From: CADEED01 sp035502995
GTDB taxonomy: Bacteria; Pseudomonadota; Gammaproteobacteria; Steroidobacterales; Steroidobacteraceae
DNA: 64,000 nucleotides
NCBI GenBank assembly: GCA_035502995.1
Contig: DATJTW010000064.1
Coordinates: 1 to 64,000, forward strand
Reading direction: 5' to 3'
Below are positions 15,311 through 23,945 of this stretch, piece after piece (the first letter of the stretch is position 1; each line of letters begins with the position of its first letter). A program made the translations under genes and the position numbers. The notes beneath the pieces were generated by a model. That model did not search any database. It saw only the letters and a list, made by a program, of their open reading frames with translations, and was not told the origin of the DNA.

Positions 15311-16174
15311 ATGCGCGCCATGGACGATTTCCTCGACAGCCGCGAATTCGCGCGCATGACCCGCGCCATCGCCTTCATCGACCGCGAGTACCAGCGGCAG
15401 CCCCGCCTGGCCGAGGTCGCGCGGCACATCGGCCTGTCCGAGTTCCACTTCAACCGGCTGTTCCGCCGCTGGACCGGCCTCACGCCCAAGCAATACCTCG
15501 CCGAGGTCACCAGCCGCGCGGCCGGCGTCGCGCTGCGCGACGAGCCCTCCGTCATGGACGCGGCACATTCCGTCGGCCTGTCCGGCGGCGGCCGGCTGCA
15601 TGACCTGACGGTCACGCTCGAGGCGATGTCGCCCGGCGAGATCCGCGCACGCGGCGAGGGCGTCGAGATCCGCCACGGCCGCACGGAGACGCCGTTCGGA
15701 TCCGCGTTCGTCGCCGAGACGGCGCGCGGGCTCATGCGCCTCGCCTTCCTCGATGGCCGCTCCGACGCCACGGAAATCGCGGCCCTGCGCGTCCTTTGGC
15801 CACGTGCGAGGTTCGTTCGTGACGACGCACGTGCCCAGGCGCTGGCGGCGACGATCTGGTCCCGCGGCGCCGGTCACGAATCCGCAACACTGCCGTTGGC
15901 GGTGACGGGGACGAACTTCCAGGTCCAGGTGTGGCGCGCATTGCTCGAACTGGAGCCGGGCGCCACGGTCACATATGGCTCGCTGGCGCGGAAGCTAGGC
16001 CGACCGGACGGCGCGCGCGCCGTCGGGAACGCGGTGGGCGCGAATCCGATCGCCTGGGTGATTCCGTGTCACCGCGTATTGAAGGCGAGCGGCGAGCTCG
16101 GCGGTTATCGCTGGGGCGCCGCCCGCAAACAGATGATCCATCGCTGGGAAGACAGGCGCATCGGCGCCTCATAA
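15311..16174 (+). CDS. AraC-type HTH fused to methylated-DNA alkyltransferase (Ada-like, no N-terminal Ada domain)
   Basis: The gene encodes 287 residues (284 from ATG 15320). Residues about 15-110 are a double-helix AraC DNA-binding domain (RLAEVARHIGLSEFHFNRLFRRWTGLTPKQYL). Residues about 120-287 are an O6-alkylguanine-DNA alkyltransferase: GTNFQVQVWRALLELEPGATVTYGSLA and the acceptor motif IPCHRV (C253). This is the Ada layout minus the zinc phosphotriester-methyl sensor. It can repair O6-alkylguanine or O4-alkylthymine directly; whether it acts as a regulator without the sensor is open. Related genes occur at 56108, 57380 and 58283. Confidence 0.92.
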   Translation: MRAMDDFLDSREFARMTRAIAFIDREYQRQPRLAEVARHIGLSEFHFNRLFRRWTGLTPKQYLAEVTSRAAGVALRDEPSVMDAAHSVGLSGGGRLHDLTVTLEAMSPGEIRARGEGVEIRHGRTETPFGSAFVAETARGLMRLAFLDGRSDATEIAALRVLWPRARFVRDDARAQALAATIWSRGAGHESATLPLAVTGTNFQVQVWRALLELEPGATVTYGSLARKLGRPDGARAVGNAVGANPIAWVIPCHRVLKASGELGGYRWGAARKQMIHRWEDRRIGAS

Positions 16175-16195
16175 GGGAACGGCATAAGGCAAAGG

Positions 16196-16218
16196 CCGGC
16201 CCCTTATGGGCCGGATTT
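16196..16218 (+). terminator. Possible terminator before the RND operon
   Basis: CCGGCCC (16196-16202) pairs perfectly with GGGCCGG (16208-16214) around CTTAT, followed only by ATTT. The stem is strong but the T run is short. It lies between the alkyltransferase fusion and the efflux adaptor. Confidence 0.5.
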
Positions 16219-16265
16219 CCGGGCGATGCCATACTCGCGACCCCCCGGAGAGACCCCTGCCACCG

Positions 16266-17420
16266 ATGTCGACGCCCCGCAATCTCGTGACCCCGATCAG
16301 CCTCGGCGTGGCCGTCGTGTGCGCCGCGTGGGCGTTGTACGCGACCCAGCATCGCGCCGCGCCGGGCTCGGGCGCGCCGGCGGCGGCGCAGTCGCGCGGC
16401 GGCGGACAACCCGCGCACGTCACGCTCGCGCCCGTGCGCCGCGAGAACGTCTCGCAGAAGATCGAGGCGCTGGGCAACGCGCGCGCCAACGAATCCGTCG
16501 ACGTGAGTTCGAAGAGCTCGAACATCGTCACCGCCGTGCGCTTCCGCGACGGCGAGACCGTGAAGCGCGGCCAGGTGCTGGTGCAGCTCGACGACGCGCA
16601 GGTGCGCGCCGACGTGGCGGCAGCCGAGGCCGCGGTCACCGAGAGCCAGAGCCAGTACGATCGCAGCCGCGAACTGTTGTCGACGCAGGTGCTGTCGAAG
16701 TCGAGCTTCGAGCAGCTCGAGGCGACGCTGAAGGCGAACCGCGCGCGCCTCGCCGCGGCGAACGCGCGCCTCGAGGACACCGTCATCCGCGCGCCGTTCA
16801 CCGGCCGCGTCGGCCTGCGCCGCGTCAGCGTCGGCACGTTGATCAGCCCGGGCGCGGTCATCACCACGCTCGACGACACCAGCGTCATCAAGCTCGACTT
16901 CTCGGTGCCGGAGAATTTCCTGGCCACGTTGCGTAACGGACTGTCCGTGCGCGCGACCGCGCCGGCGTTCCCGGGCCGCAGCTTCGCCGGCAAGGTGGCC
17001 AGCATCGATTCGCGCGTCGACCTGGCGACGCGATCGGTCACCGTGCGCGCGCTGCTGGCGAACGAGGACGGCGCGTTGCGTCCCGGCATGTTCCTCAACG
17101 TCTCGCTGGCGAACGACGAGCGGCAGGCGCTGATCATCCCCGAGGAGGCGCTGACCCCCGAGGCGGAGCGCCAGTTCGTGTTCGTGGTGGCGAACGAGAA
17201 GGCCGAGCGGCGCGAAGTGCGCATCGGCAACCGCCGTCCCGGCAGCGTCGAAGTGGTGTCGGGTCTCGAGGCCGGCGAGCAGGTGATCGTCGAGGGCACG
17301 CAGAAAGTGCGCGACGGCGCGGCGGTGCGCGTCGCGCAGAAGACGTCCAGCCTGCTGCCGGGTCCGCTCGAGGCCGCCTCGCACGAGGCCAGCGCGTCGC
17401 CCGCGAGCCTGCGCCAGTGA
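16266..17420 (+). CDS. RND efflux periplasmic adaptor (membrane fusion protein)
   Basis: The gene encodes 384 residues. One N-terminal membrane segment (about 12-30) anchors the protein. A lipoyl/hairpin region follows (RENVSQKIEALGNARANESVDVSSKSSNIVTAVRF through LEDTVIRAPFTGRVGLRRVSVGTLISPG), then beta-barrel and membrane-proximal domains (IPEEALTPEAERQFVFVV, RRPGSVEVVSGLEAGEQVIVEG). It links an inner-membrane RND pump to an outer-membrane channel. ATG 16266 is used because upstream in-frame residues lie in the terminator hairpin. It overlaps the pump gene by ATGA; no TolC-like gene follows. Confidence 0.94.
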   Translation: MSTPRNLVTPISLGVAVVCAAWALYATQHRAAPGSGAPAAAQSRGGGQPAHVTLAPVRRENVSQKIEALGNARANESVDVSSKSSNIVTAVRFRDGETVKRGQVLVQLDDAQVRADVAAAEAAVTESQSQYDRSRELLSTQVLSKSSFEQLEATLKANRARLAAANARLEDTVIRAPFTGRVGLRRVSVGTLISPGAVITTLDDTSVIKLDFSVPENFLATLRNGLSVRATAPAFPGRSFAGKVASIDSRVDLATRSVTVRALLANEDGALRPGMFLNVSLANDERQALIIPEEALTPEAERQFVFVVANEKAERREVRIGNRRPGSVEVVSGLEAGEQVIVEGTQKVRDGAAVRVAQKTSSLLPGPLEAASHEASASPASLRQ

Positions 17421-20400
17421 TGATCTCGGACCTGTCGGTCCGCCGTCCCGTGTTCGCCACGGTGATGTCGCTGCTGCTGTTCATCCTCGGCATCGGCGCG
17501 ATCACGCGGCTGTCGCTGCGCGAATTCCCCGACGTCGAGCGGCCGGTCGTCAACATCGAGACGCGCTACCGCGGCGCGTCGTCGGACGTCGTCGAATCGC
17601 GCATCACGCAGATCATCGAGAACGAGATCTCGGGCATCGAAGGCGTCGAGCGGCTGAACTCCTCGAGTCGCGACGAGCGTTCGCAGATCAACGTCGAGTT
17701 CACGCTGGAGCGCGATCTCGACAGCGCCGCCAACGACGTGCGCGAACGCCTGTCGCGCGTCGCCGCGAGACTGCCGCTCGAATCCGATCCGCCGCAGATC
17801 ACGAAAGTGGACAGCGCCGCGGACCCGATCATCTTCCTGAACGTCGCGAGCACGCAGCGCAGCGTGCTCGAGCTCACCGACTACATGCAGCGTTACCTCG
17901 TCGACCAGTTCTCGACGCTGGAAGGCGTGGCGTCGGTGCGCATGAACGGCGCGCGCCGCTATGCCATGCGCGTGTGGCTGTCGCGCGAGAACCTCGCGGC
18001 CCGGCAGCTGACCGTCGCGGACGTGGAGAACTCGCTGCTGCGCGAGAACGTCGAGATCCCGGCGGGGCGGCTCGAATCGCGCGAGCGCGAATTCTCGTTG
18101 CGCACCGACACGAACCTGCGGACCGAGGAGGACTTCCGCGCGCTGGTCGTGGGCCGCGGACCGGATGGTTATCTCGTGCGGCTCGGCGAAGTGGCCGAGG
18201 TGCGCCTCGCGTCCGACGACGACCGCAGCCTGTCGCGCTCCAACGGCGCCATCGGCCTGTCGATGGGCATCATTCCGCAGTCGAAGGCGAACGTGCTCGC
18301 CACGTCCAAGGCGGTCAAACAGAAGCTCGCCGAGATACAGAAGACGCTGCCGGCGGACATCAAGGTCGACATCAACATCGACAACGGCGTGTTCATCGAG
18401 GCATCGCTGAAGAACGTGGTGAAGGCACTGACCGAGACGCTGGTGCTCGTGCTGATCGTGATCTTCCTGTTCCTCGGCACCGTGCGCGCCACGCTGATCC
18501 CGGCGGTCACGATCCCGGTCTCGATCATCGCGGCCGCCATCGTCATGGCGACGCTCGGGTATTCGATCAACACGCTGACGCTGCTCGCCGCCGTGCTGGC
18601 GATCGGCCTGGTCGTCGACGACGCGATCGTCGTGCTCGAGAACATCGTGCGGCGCGTGGAGCAGGGCGAGCCGGCCGTGCTCGCCTCCATCACCGGCGCG
18701 CGCGAGATCGGCTTCGCCGTCATCGCGACCACGCTGGTGCTGATGGCCGTGTTCGTGCCCGTGTCGTTCATGACCGGCGACACCGGGCGATTGTTCGGCG
18801 AGTTCGGCGTGACCGTCGCCGCGGCGGTCGGTTTCTCGGCGTTCGTCGCGCTGAGCCTCACGCCGATGATGACGTCGAAGCTGTTCGCGAACGGCATGCC
18901 GAAGTCGTCGATGACGGGCGGCATCGACCGGCTGTTCCACAACCTCGACGATCACTACGCCGCGAACCTGCGCAGCGCTCTGGCCGGCCGGCGGCCGCTG
19001 TATTTCGTCGCCGGATCGCTGGCGATCTTCGGCGTGCTGGTGCTGCTGCTGGTCAAGGGCTGGCCGTTCCCGGGGCTGCGCATCGCGACCGAGCTCGCGC
19101 CGCAGGAAGACCGCGCGTTCGTGCGCATCTTCATCACCGCGCCGGAAGGTTCGAGCATCCAGTACCTCGACCGCCAGCTGCGCCAGGTCGAGGCCATCGC
19201 GATGGACGAGGTCGCGAACGGCAACGCGCGCCGCGTGAACGTGCGCACCGGCGGCTTCGGGCGCAGCGGCGACGTCAGCACCGGCATGGTGATCCTGCCG
19301 CTGAACCTCTGGGACCAGCGCGACGAGAGCGCCGGGCAGATCAGCGATCGGCTGCGTCAGCGCACGCAGGACATCTCGGGCGCGCGCATCAACGTGAACC
19401 AGGCGTCGAGTCCGCTGACGCGCAACAGCACGCGCCCGCTGGCCATCGCGATGGGCGGCGGCGACTACGCCGAGATCGTGCAGTGGCGCGACAAGGTCAT
19501 GCAGCGCGTCGCTGCCGAGAACCCGCGCATCCTCAACCTCGAGTCCGATTACCTCGAGCGCCAGCCGCGCGTGATCGTGCAGATCGACCGCAACAAGGCC
19601 GCCGATCTCGGCGTGTCGCTGCAGTCGGTCGGACGGACGCTCGAGACGATGCTCGGCTCGCGCATCGTCACGACGTTCGAACGCGCCGGCGAGGAGTACG
19701 ACGTGATGCTGCAGGCGCGGGACACGCAGCGCGCGTCCATCGGCGATCTCGACAACCTCTACGTGCGCTCCGACAAGAACGGCGAGCTGCTGCCGCTGTC
19801 GGCGATGGTCCGCATCGACGAACGTGCCGGTCCCACGGAGCTGCGCCGTACGGACCGCATGCGCGCCATCGAACTGGCCGGCTCACTCGCGCCGGGCTAC
19901 GCGCTCGGCGACGCGGTCGAGTACATGGAGAAGGTGATCCACGAGGAAGCGCCGAACGCGCAGATCATCTACAACGGGGAGACCTACCAGTACAAGAAAT
20001 CGGGCGACGCGTTGTGGATCACCTTCGCGTTCGCGCTGCTGGTCGTGTATCTCGTGCTCGCGGCGCAGTTCGAGAGCTTCATCCACCCGATCGTCATCCT
20101 GGTGACCGTGCCGCTGGCGCTGACCGGCGCGATGCTCGGCCTGTTCCTGTTCAACTCGACCATCAACATCTTCAGCCAGATCGGCTGCATCATGCTGATC
20201 GGCATCGCCTGCAAGAACGGCATCCTGATCGTCGAGTTCGCGAACCAGCTGCGCGATCGCGGCGTCGAGTTCTTCGACGCGGTGATCCAGTCCTCCGCAA
20301 CGCGCCTGCGCCCGGTGCTGATGACCAGCCTGTGCACCGCCTTCGGCGCCGTGCCGCTGATGCTGGCGCATGGCGCCGGCGCGGAGAGCCGCATGTCGAT

Positions 20401-20599
20401 CGGCGCCACCGTCTTCTTCGGCACCGTCGTGTCGCTGGGCATGACGCTGTACGTCGTTCCCGCGCTGTACCTGCTGATCGCGCGGAACACGCGGTCGCCG
20501 GAATACATGTCCCGCCTCGTCGACAGCCTCACCGGTCGCGACAAGGCCGGGGACGCCGCGGCGCCGGGCGCCGCGGCGCGCGAGTCCGGCGGCGCCTGA
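17417..20599 (+). CDS. RND efflux inner-membrane transporter
   Basis: This 1060-residue AcrB/MexB-type proton antiporter has a first membrane helix after LSVRRPVFATVMSLLLFILGIGAI, two large periplasmic loops, and helix blocks at about 338-560 and in the C-terminal third. The proton-relay Asp pair is in IGLVVDDAIVVLEN (D401-D402), and the TM10 Lys in GIACKNGILIVEFANQLRDRG. The N-terminal half matches the HAE1 group. The drug or solute range cannot be predicted. Its ATG overlaps the adaptor stop, so the pair is translated together. A 179-bp gap without a recognisable gene follows. Confidence 0.96.
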   Translation: MMISDLSVRRPVFATVMSLLLFILGIGAITRLSLREFPDVERPVVNIETRYRGASSDVVESRITQIIENEISGIEGVERLNSSSRDERSQINVEFTLERDLDSAANDVRERLSRVAARLPLESDPPQITKVDSAADPIIFLNVASTQRSVLELTDYMQRYLVDQFSTLEGVASVRMNGARRYAMRVWLSRENLAARQLTVADVENSLLRENVEIPAGRLESREREFSLRTDTNLRTEEDFRALVVGRGPDGYLVRLGEVAEVRLASDDDRSLSRSNGAIGLSMGIIPQSKANVLATSKAVKQKLAEIQKTLPADIKVDINIDNGVFIEASLKNVVKALTETLVLVLIVIFLFLGTVRATLIPAVTIPVSIIAAAIVMATLGYSINTLTLLAAVLAIGLVVDDAIVVLENIVRRVEQGEPAVLASITGAREIGFAVIATTLVLMAVFVPVSFMTGDTGRLFGEFGVTVAAAVGFSAFVALSLTPMMTSKLFANGMPKSSMTGGIDRLFHNLDDHYAANLRSALAGRRPLYFVAGSLAIFGVLVLLLVKGWPFPGLRIATELAPQEDRAFVRIFITAPEGSSIQYLDRQLRQVEAIAMDEVANGNARRVNVRTGGFGRSGDVSTGMVILPLNLWDQRDESAGQISDRLRQRTQDISGARINVNQASSPLTRNSTRPLAIAMGGGDYAEIVQWRDKVMQRVAAENPRILNLESDYLERQPRVIVQIDRNKAADLGVSLQSVGRTLETMLGSRIVTTFERAGEEYDVMLQARDTQRASIGDLDNLYVRSDKNGELLPLSAMVRIDERAGPTELRRTDRMRAIELAGSLAPGYALGDAVEYMEKVIHEEAPNAQIIYNGETYQYKKSGDALWITFAFALLVVYLVLAAQFESFIHPIVILVTVPLALTGAMLGLFLFNSTINIFSQIGCIMLIGIACKNGILIVEFANQLRDRGVEFFDAVIQSSATRLRPVLMTSLCTAFGAVPLMLAHGAGAESRMSIGATVFFGTVVSLGMTLYVVPALYLLIARNTRSPEYMSRLVDSLTGRDKAGDAAAPGAAARESGGA

Positions 20600-20778
20600 G
20601 CCCGGCCGATTTGACATAGGCCACCCGCTCCACGGTCGTCGGCCGGTTCGCTGTCAACCCGGACGTGACCGATTAAGTCCTTGATGCGTCGACGGATTGC
20701 GGGTCCGTGACAGGGCCGTGAAAGGGGTCGCTGGTAGACTGGCGCCCGTTCATTTCTCCGCCACCCGGCGCCTCTCGC

Positions 20779-22302
20779 ATGGCCCTGACCCCCTACAAGC
20801 AACTCGAGCAGGAATGGAAACGCCTGCACGCCTTCCGTGGCGCCATGGCGGTCCTCCGCTGGGACGCCGCCGTGATGATGCCGCGCGGCAGCGCCGACAT
20901 CCGCGGCGAACAGCTCGCCGCGCTCGAGACCGAATACCACGCGCTGGTCACGGCGCCGCGCATCACGCGCCTGCTCGACCGCGCCCAGGCCAATGTCGAC
21001 GGCCTCGAGGACTGGCAGGTCGCGAACCTGCGCGAGATGCGCCGCCAGCGCGACTTCGCCATCGCGACGCCGGTGGCGCTGGTCTCGCGACTCGCCAAGG
21101 CCGCGTCGAAAGCCGAGGCCCGCTGGCTGGCCGCGCGCCAGAGCGGCAAGTTCGAGGACTTCGCGCCGCATCTCGAAGAAGTCGTGCACCTGGTGCGCGA
21201 CAAGGCGCAGCTGCTGGGCCAGTCGCGCAACCTCTCGCCGTACGATGCGCTGGTCGATGAATTCAGCCCCGGCCTAACTTCCGCCGAGATCGACGCGATG
21301 TTCAAGGCGCTGGGTCGCCGCCTGCCGGGCCTGATCCGCGAAGTGCTCGCACGCCAGGAACAGCAGCCGCTGCTGCCGATCACCGGCAAGTTCAGCGCCG
21401 GCAAACAGCGCGCGCTGGCCATCGAGGTGATGAAGGCGGTCGGCTTCCCGTTCGATCGCGGCCGTCTCGACGAGAGCGAACACCCGTTCACCGAGGGCGT
21501 GCCCGGCGACGTGCGCGTCACCACGCGGTTCGATGCCGCGGATCCGTTCACCGGCCTGCTCGGCGCGCTGCACGAGACCGGCCACGCGATGTACGACGTG
21601 GGCCTGCCGGCCGAGTTCGCCGACCAGCCGGTCGGTCGCGACCGCGGCATGGCGCTGGAAGAAAGCCAGTCGCTGATGATGGAGATGGTGGTGTGCCGCA
21701 GCCGCGCTTTCGTGCGCTACCTGAAGCCGCTGATGGAGAAGCACTTCGGCGTCAGCGGTCCCGAGTGGTCGGAAGAGAATCTCTACGCGCACCTGACGCG
21801 GGTGAAGCGCGGCCCGATCCGCGTCGACGCCGACGAGCTCACCTACACGCTGCACATCCAGCTGCGCTACGAGCTCGAGAACCAGCTGCTCGACGGCCGG
21901 CTCGCCGTGCGCAACCTGCGTGACGCGTGGAACGCCAGCATGGAGCAGCGACTCGGCGTGAAGCCGCAGAACGATCTCGAGGGCGTGTTGCAGGACGTGC
22001 ACTGGGCCGTCGGCTCGTTCGGGTACTTCCCGTCGTACGCGCTCGGCGCCGTGATGGCCGCCCAGTTCTTCGAGGCGCTGCACGCGGCGGTGCCGGACAT
22101 CGAGGAGCAGATCGGGCGCGGCGAATTCGCGGGGCTCATGGGCTGGCTGCGCGAGCACGTGCACGGCCAGGGCGCGCGGGTCAGCGCGCAGGAGCTGCTG
22201 AAACTCTCCACCGGCAAGCCGCTCTCGGCCACGGCCGCGTTGCGCTATCTGGAGTCGAAGTACCTCGACAGCGGTTCGGTGGCCGGCAGCGCCGCCGCCT
22301 GA
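20779..22302 (+). CDS. Carboxypeptidase Taq family (M32) metallopeptidase
   Basis: The gene encodes 507 residues, the usual family length, with no signal peptide, so it is cytosolic. The zinc site is LHETGHAMYDVGLP (H265, E266, H269) with the later MALEESQSLMMEM region supplying the third ligand; the family motifs DEFSPGLT, VRVTTRFD and IRVDADELTYTLHIQLRYELE are present. M32 enzymes remove C-terminal residues with broad specificity except Pro. It opens a rightward run of genes with small gaps that reaches 28 kb. Confidence 0.95.
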   Translation: MALTPYKQLEQEWKRLHAFRGAMAVLRWDAAVMMPRGSADIRGEQLAALETEYHALVTAPRITRLLDRAQANVDGLEDWQVANLREMRRQRDFAIATPVALVSRLAKAASKAEARWLAARQSGKFEDFAPHLEEVVHLVRDKAQLLGQSRNLSPYDALVDEFSPGLTSAEIDAMFKALGRRLPGLIREVLARQEQQPLLPITGKFSAGKQRALAIEVMKAVGFPFDRGRLDESEHPFTEGVPGDVRVTTRFDAADPFTGLLGALHETGHAMYDVGLPAEFADQPVGRDRGMALEESQSLMMEMVVCRSRAFVRYLKPLMEKHFGVSGPEWSEENLYAHLTRVKRGPIRVDADELTYTLHIQLRYELENQLLDGRLAVRNLRDAWNASMEQRLGVKPQNDLEGVLQDVHWAVGSFGYFPSYALGAVMAAQFFEALHAAVPDIEEQIGRGEFAGLMGWLREHVHGQGARVSAQELLKLSTGKPLSATAALRYLESKYLDSGSVAGSAAA

Positions 22303-22316
22303 GCGGCGCGCCGCAA

Positions 22317-23078
22317 ATGAACACCTGGCGAGGCTGGCTGCTCGGGGCCGTCACCGCGGTCCTGGCGGTGGCGGCGTTCGTCGTGCCGGCGATGCCGCAG
22401 CCGCTGTCGTATCACCAGTTCGCCGACTGCCGGACCTTCTGGGCCATCCCGAACTTCTTCAACGTCGTCTCGAACCTGCCGTTCCTCGTCGGCGGCGGGC
22501 TCGGTCTCGCGCTGATCTGGCGCGGCGGCGGTCGTTTCGTCGACGGCCGCGAACAGCTGCCGTACCTCGTGTTCTTCCTCGGCGCGCTGCTCACGTGCCT
22601 GGGCTCGGCTTACTACCATGCGGCGCCCGATAATCCGCGCCTGGTCTGGGACCGCCTGCCGATGACGCTCGGCTTCGCGGGGCTGGTCGCGGCGGCGCTC
22701 GCGGAGCGCGTGGATTTCCGGCTCGGCCTGCGGTCGCTGTGGCCGCTGCTGCTGCTCGGCGTCGCCAGCGTCGTCTACTGGTACGGCACCGAGCGGGCGG
22801 GCGCCGGCAACGTGATCCCGTACGCCGCCTACCAGGCCTGGTCGATCGCCGTGATCGTGCTGGTGATCGCGATCTTCCCGGCACGGCGCTACACGCACGG
22901 TTCACTGCTGCTGTGGGCGGCGGTGTTCTACGGCGTGGCCAAGGTCTTCGAGACCTTCGACCTCGCGGTTTACAGAATGCTCGGCGGCACGCTGAGCGGG
23001 CACACCATCAAGCACCTGTTCGCGGCGGCCGCGGTCTTCGCGATCGTCCGGCAGCTGCGCCAGCGCACCCCGCTGTAG
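22317..23078 (+). CDS. Ceramidase-family (alkaline ceramidase-like) membrane protein
   Basis: The gene encodes 253 residues with about seven membrane helices. Conserved positions of the ceramidase/CREST hydrolase group are seen: IPNFFNVVSNLPFLVGG, GSAYYHAAPDN, DRLPMTLGFAGL, and the paired His in GHTIKHLFAA, which with the earlier His and Asp would bind zinc. Eukaryotic relatives cleave ceramides; bacterial members are poorly studied, so the substrate is unproven. The ATG is 14 bases after the M32 stop, and ttcA follows after 12 bases, suggesting one transcript. Confidence 0.82.
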   Translation: MNTWRGWLLGAVTAVLAVAAFVVPAMPQPLSYHQFADCRTFWAIPNFFNVVSNLPFLVGGGLGLALIWRGGGRFVDGREQLPYLVFFLGALLTCLGSAYYHAAPDNPRLVWDRLPMTLGFAGLVAAALAERVDFRLGLRSLWPLLLLGVASVVYWYGTERAGAGNVIPYAAYQAWSIAVIVLVIAIFPARRYTHGSLLLWAAVFYGVAKVFETFDLAVYRMLGGTLSGHTIKHLFAAAAVFAIVRQLRQRTPL

Positions 23079-23090
23079 AATCGCGCGCGC

Positions 23091-23945
23091 ATGAACGCGA
23101 CCCCCGAAACCGCGCTCGATCCGGTTCCCGTCCAGGAACCCAGCGCCGCGTGGCCGTCGCAGACCGCGAAGAAACTCGGCGCGCACCTGCGCGGCCTCGT
23201 CGGCAAGGCGATCGAGGACTACGCGATGATCGAGGCCGGCGACCGCGTCATGGTCTGCCTCTCGGGCGGCAAGGACTCGTACACGCTGCTCGACATCCTG
23301 CTGTCGCTGAAGCGTTCGGCGCCGATCGATTTCGAGCTGGTCGCCGTGAACCTCGACCAGAAGCAGCCGGAATTTCCCGCCGAGGTCCTGCCGAACTACC
23401 TGCGTGCGCTCGGGGTGCCGTTCCACGTGATCGAGCAGGACACGTACAGCGTGGTCAAGCGCGTGATCCCGGAGGGCAAGACCATGTGCGGCCTGTGCTC
23501 GCGGCTGCGGCGCGGCGCGCTGTATCGCTGGGCGTCGGAGAACGGCATCACGAAGATCGCGCTCGGGCATCACCGCGACGACATCGTCGAGACCCTGTTC
23601 CTGAATCTCTTCTTCGGCGGCCGACTGAAGGCGATGGCGCCGAAGCTGCGCTCCGAGGACGGCCGGCACATCGTGATCCGGCCCCTGGCCTACGTCGCCG
23701 AGTCGCAGGTCGAGCGCTACGCGCGCGCGCGGAATTTCCCGATCATCCCGTGCAAGCTGTGCGGTTCGCAGGACAACGCGCAGCGCAAGGAAGTGAAGCG
23801 GATGCTGGCCGCGTGGGAGAAGGAATATCCCGGCCGCACCGAGTCCATCTTCTCGGCGCTGCGCAGCGTCGAGCCGGCGCACCTCGCCGATCCGCAGCTC
23901 TTCGACTTCGCCGGTCTCCGCTCGCTTGAACCGCCCGTTGATTAA
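23091..23945 (+). CDS. ttcA: tRNA 2-thiocytidine biosynthesis protein
   Basis: The 284-residue product thiolates cytidine 32 of certain tRNAs, using ATP and an Fe-S cluster. The PP-loop SGGKDSYTLLD, the two Cys of MCGLCSRLRRG, the GHHRDDIVETLFLN motif and the PCKLCGSQDN Cys pair are all present and typical of TtcA. The ATG is 12 bases after the previous stop. The last 20 bases overlap the TTG start of the next gene, which implies coupling. Confidence 0.97.
   Translation: MNATPETALDPVPVQEPSAAWPSQTAKKLGAHLRGLVGKAIEDYAMIEAGDRVMVCLSGGKDSYTLLDILLSLKRSAPIDFELVAVNLDQKQPEFPAEVLPNYLRALGVPFHVIEQDTYSVVKRVIPEGKTMCGLCSRLRRGALYRWASENGITKIALGHHRDDIVETLFLNLFFGGRLKAMAPKLRSEDGRHIVIRPLAYVAESQVERYARARNFPIIPCKLCGSQDNAQRKEVKRMLAAWEKEYPGRTESIFSALRSVEPAHLADPQLFDFAGLRSLEPPVD

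Noticed and set aside
20600..20778. Possible promoter with TTGACA-like box in the gap before the M32 gene
   Set aside because: TTGACA at about 20612 has no -10 at a proper distance, and TAGACT near 20734 has no -35; not supported.
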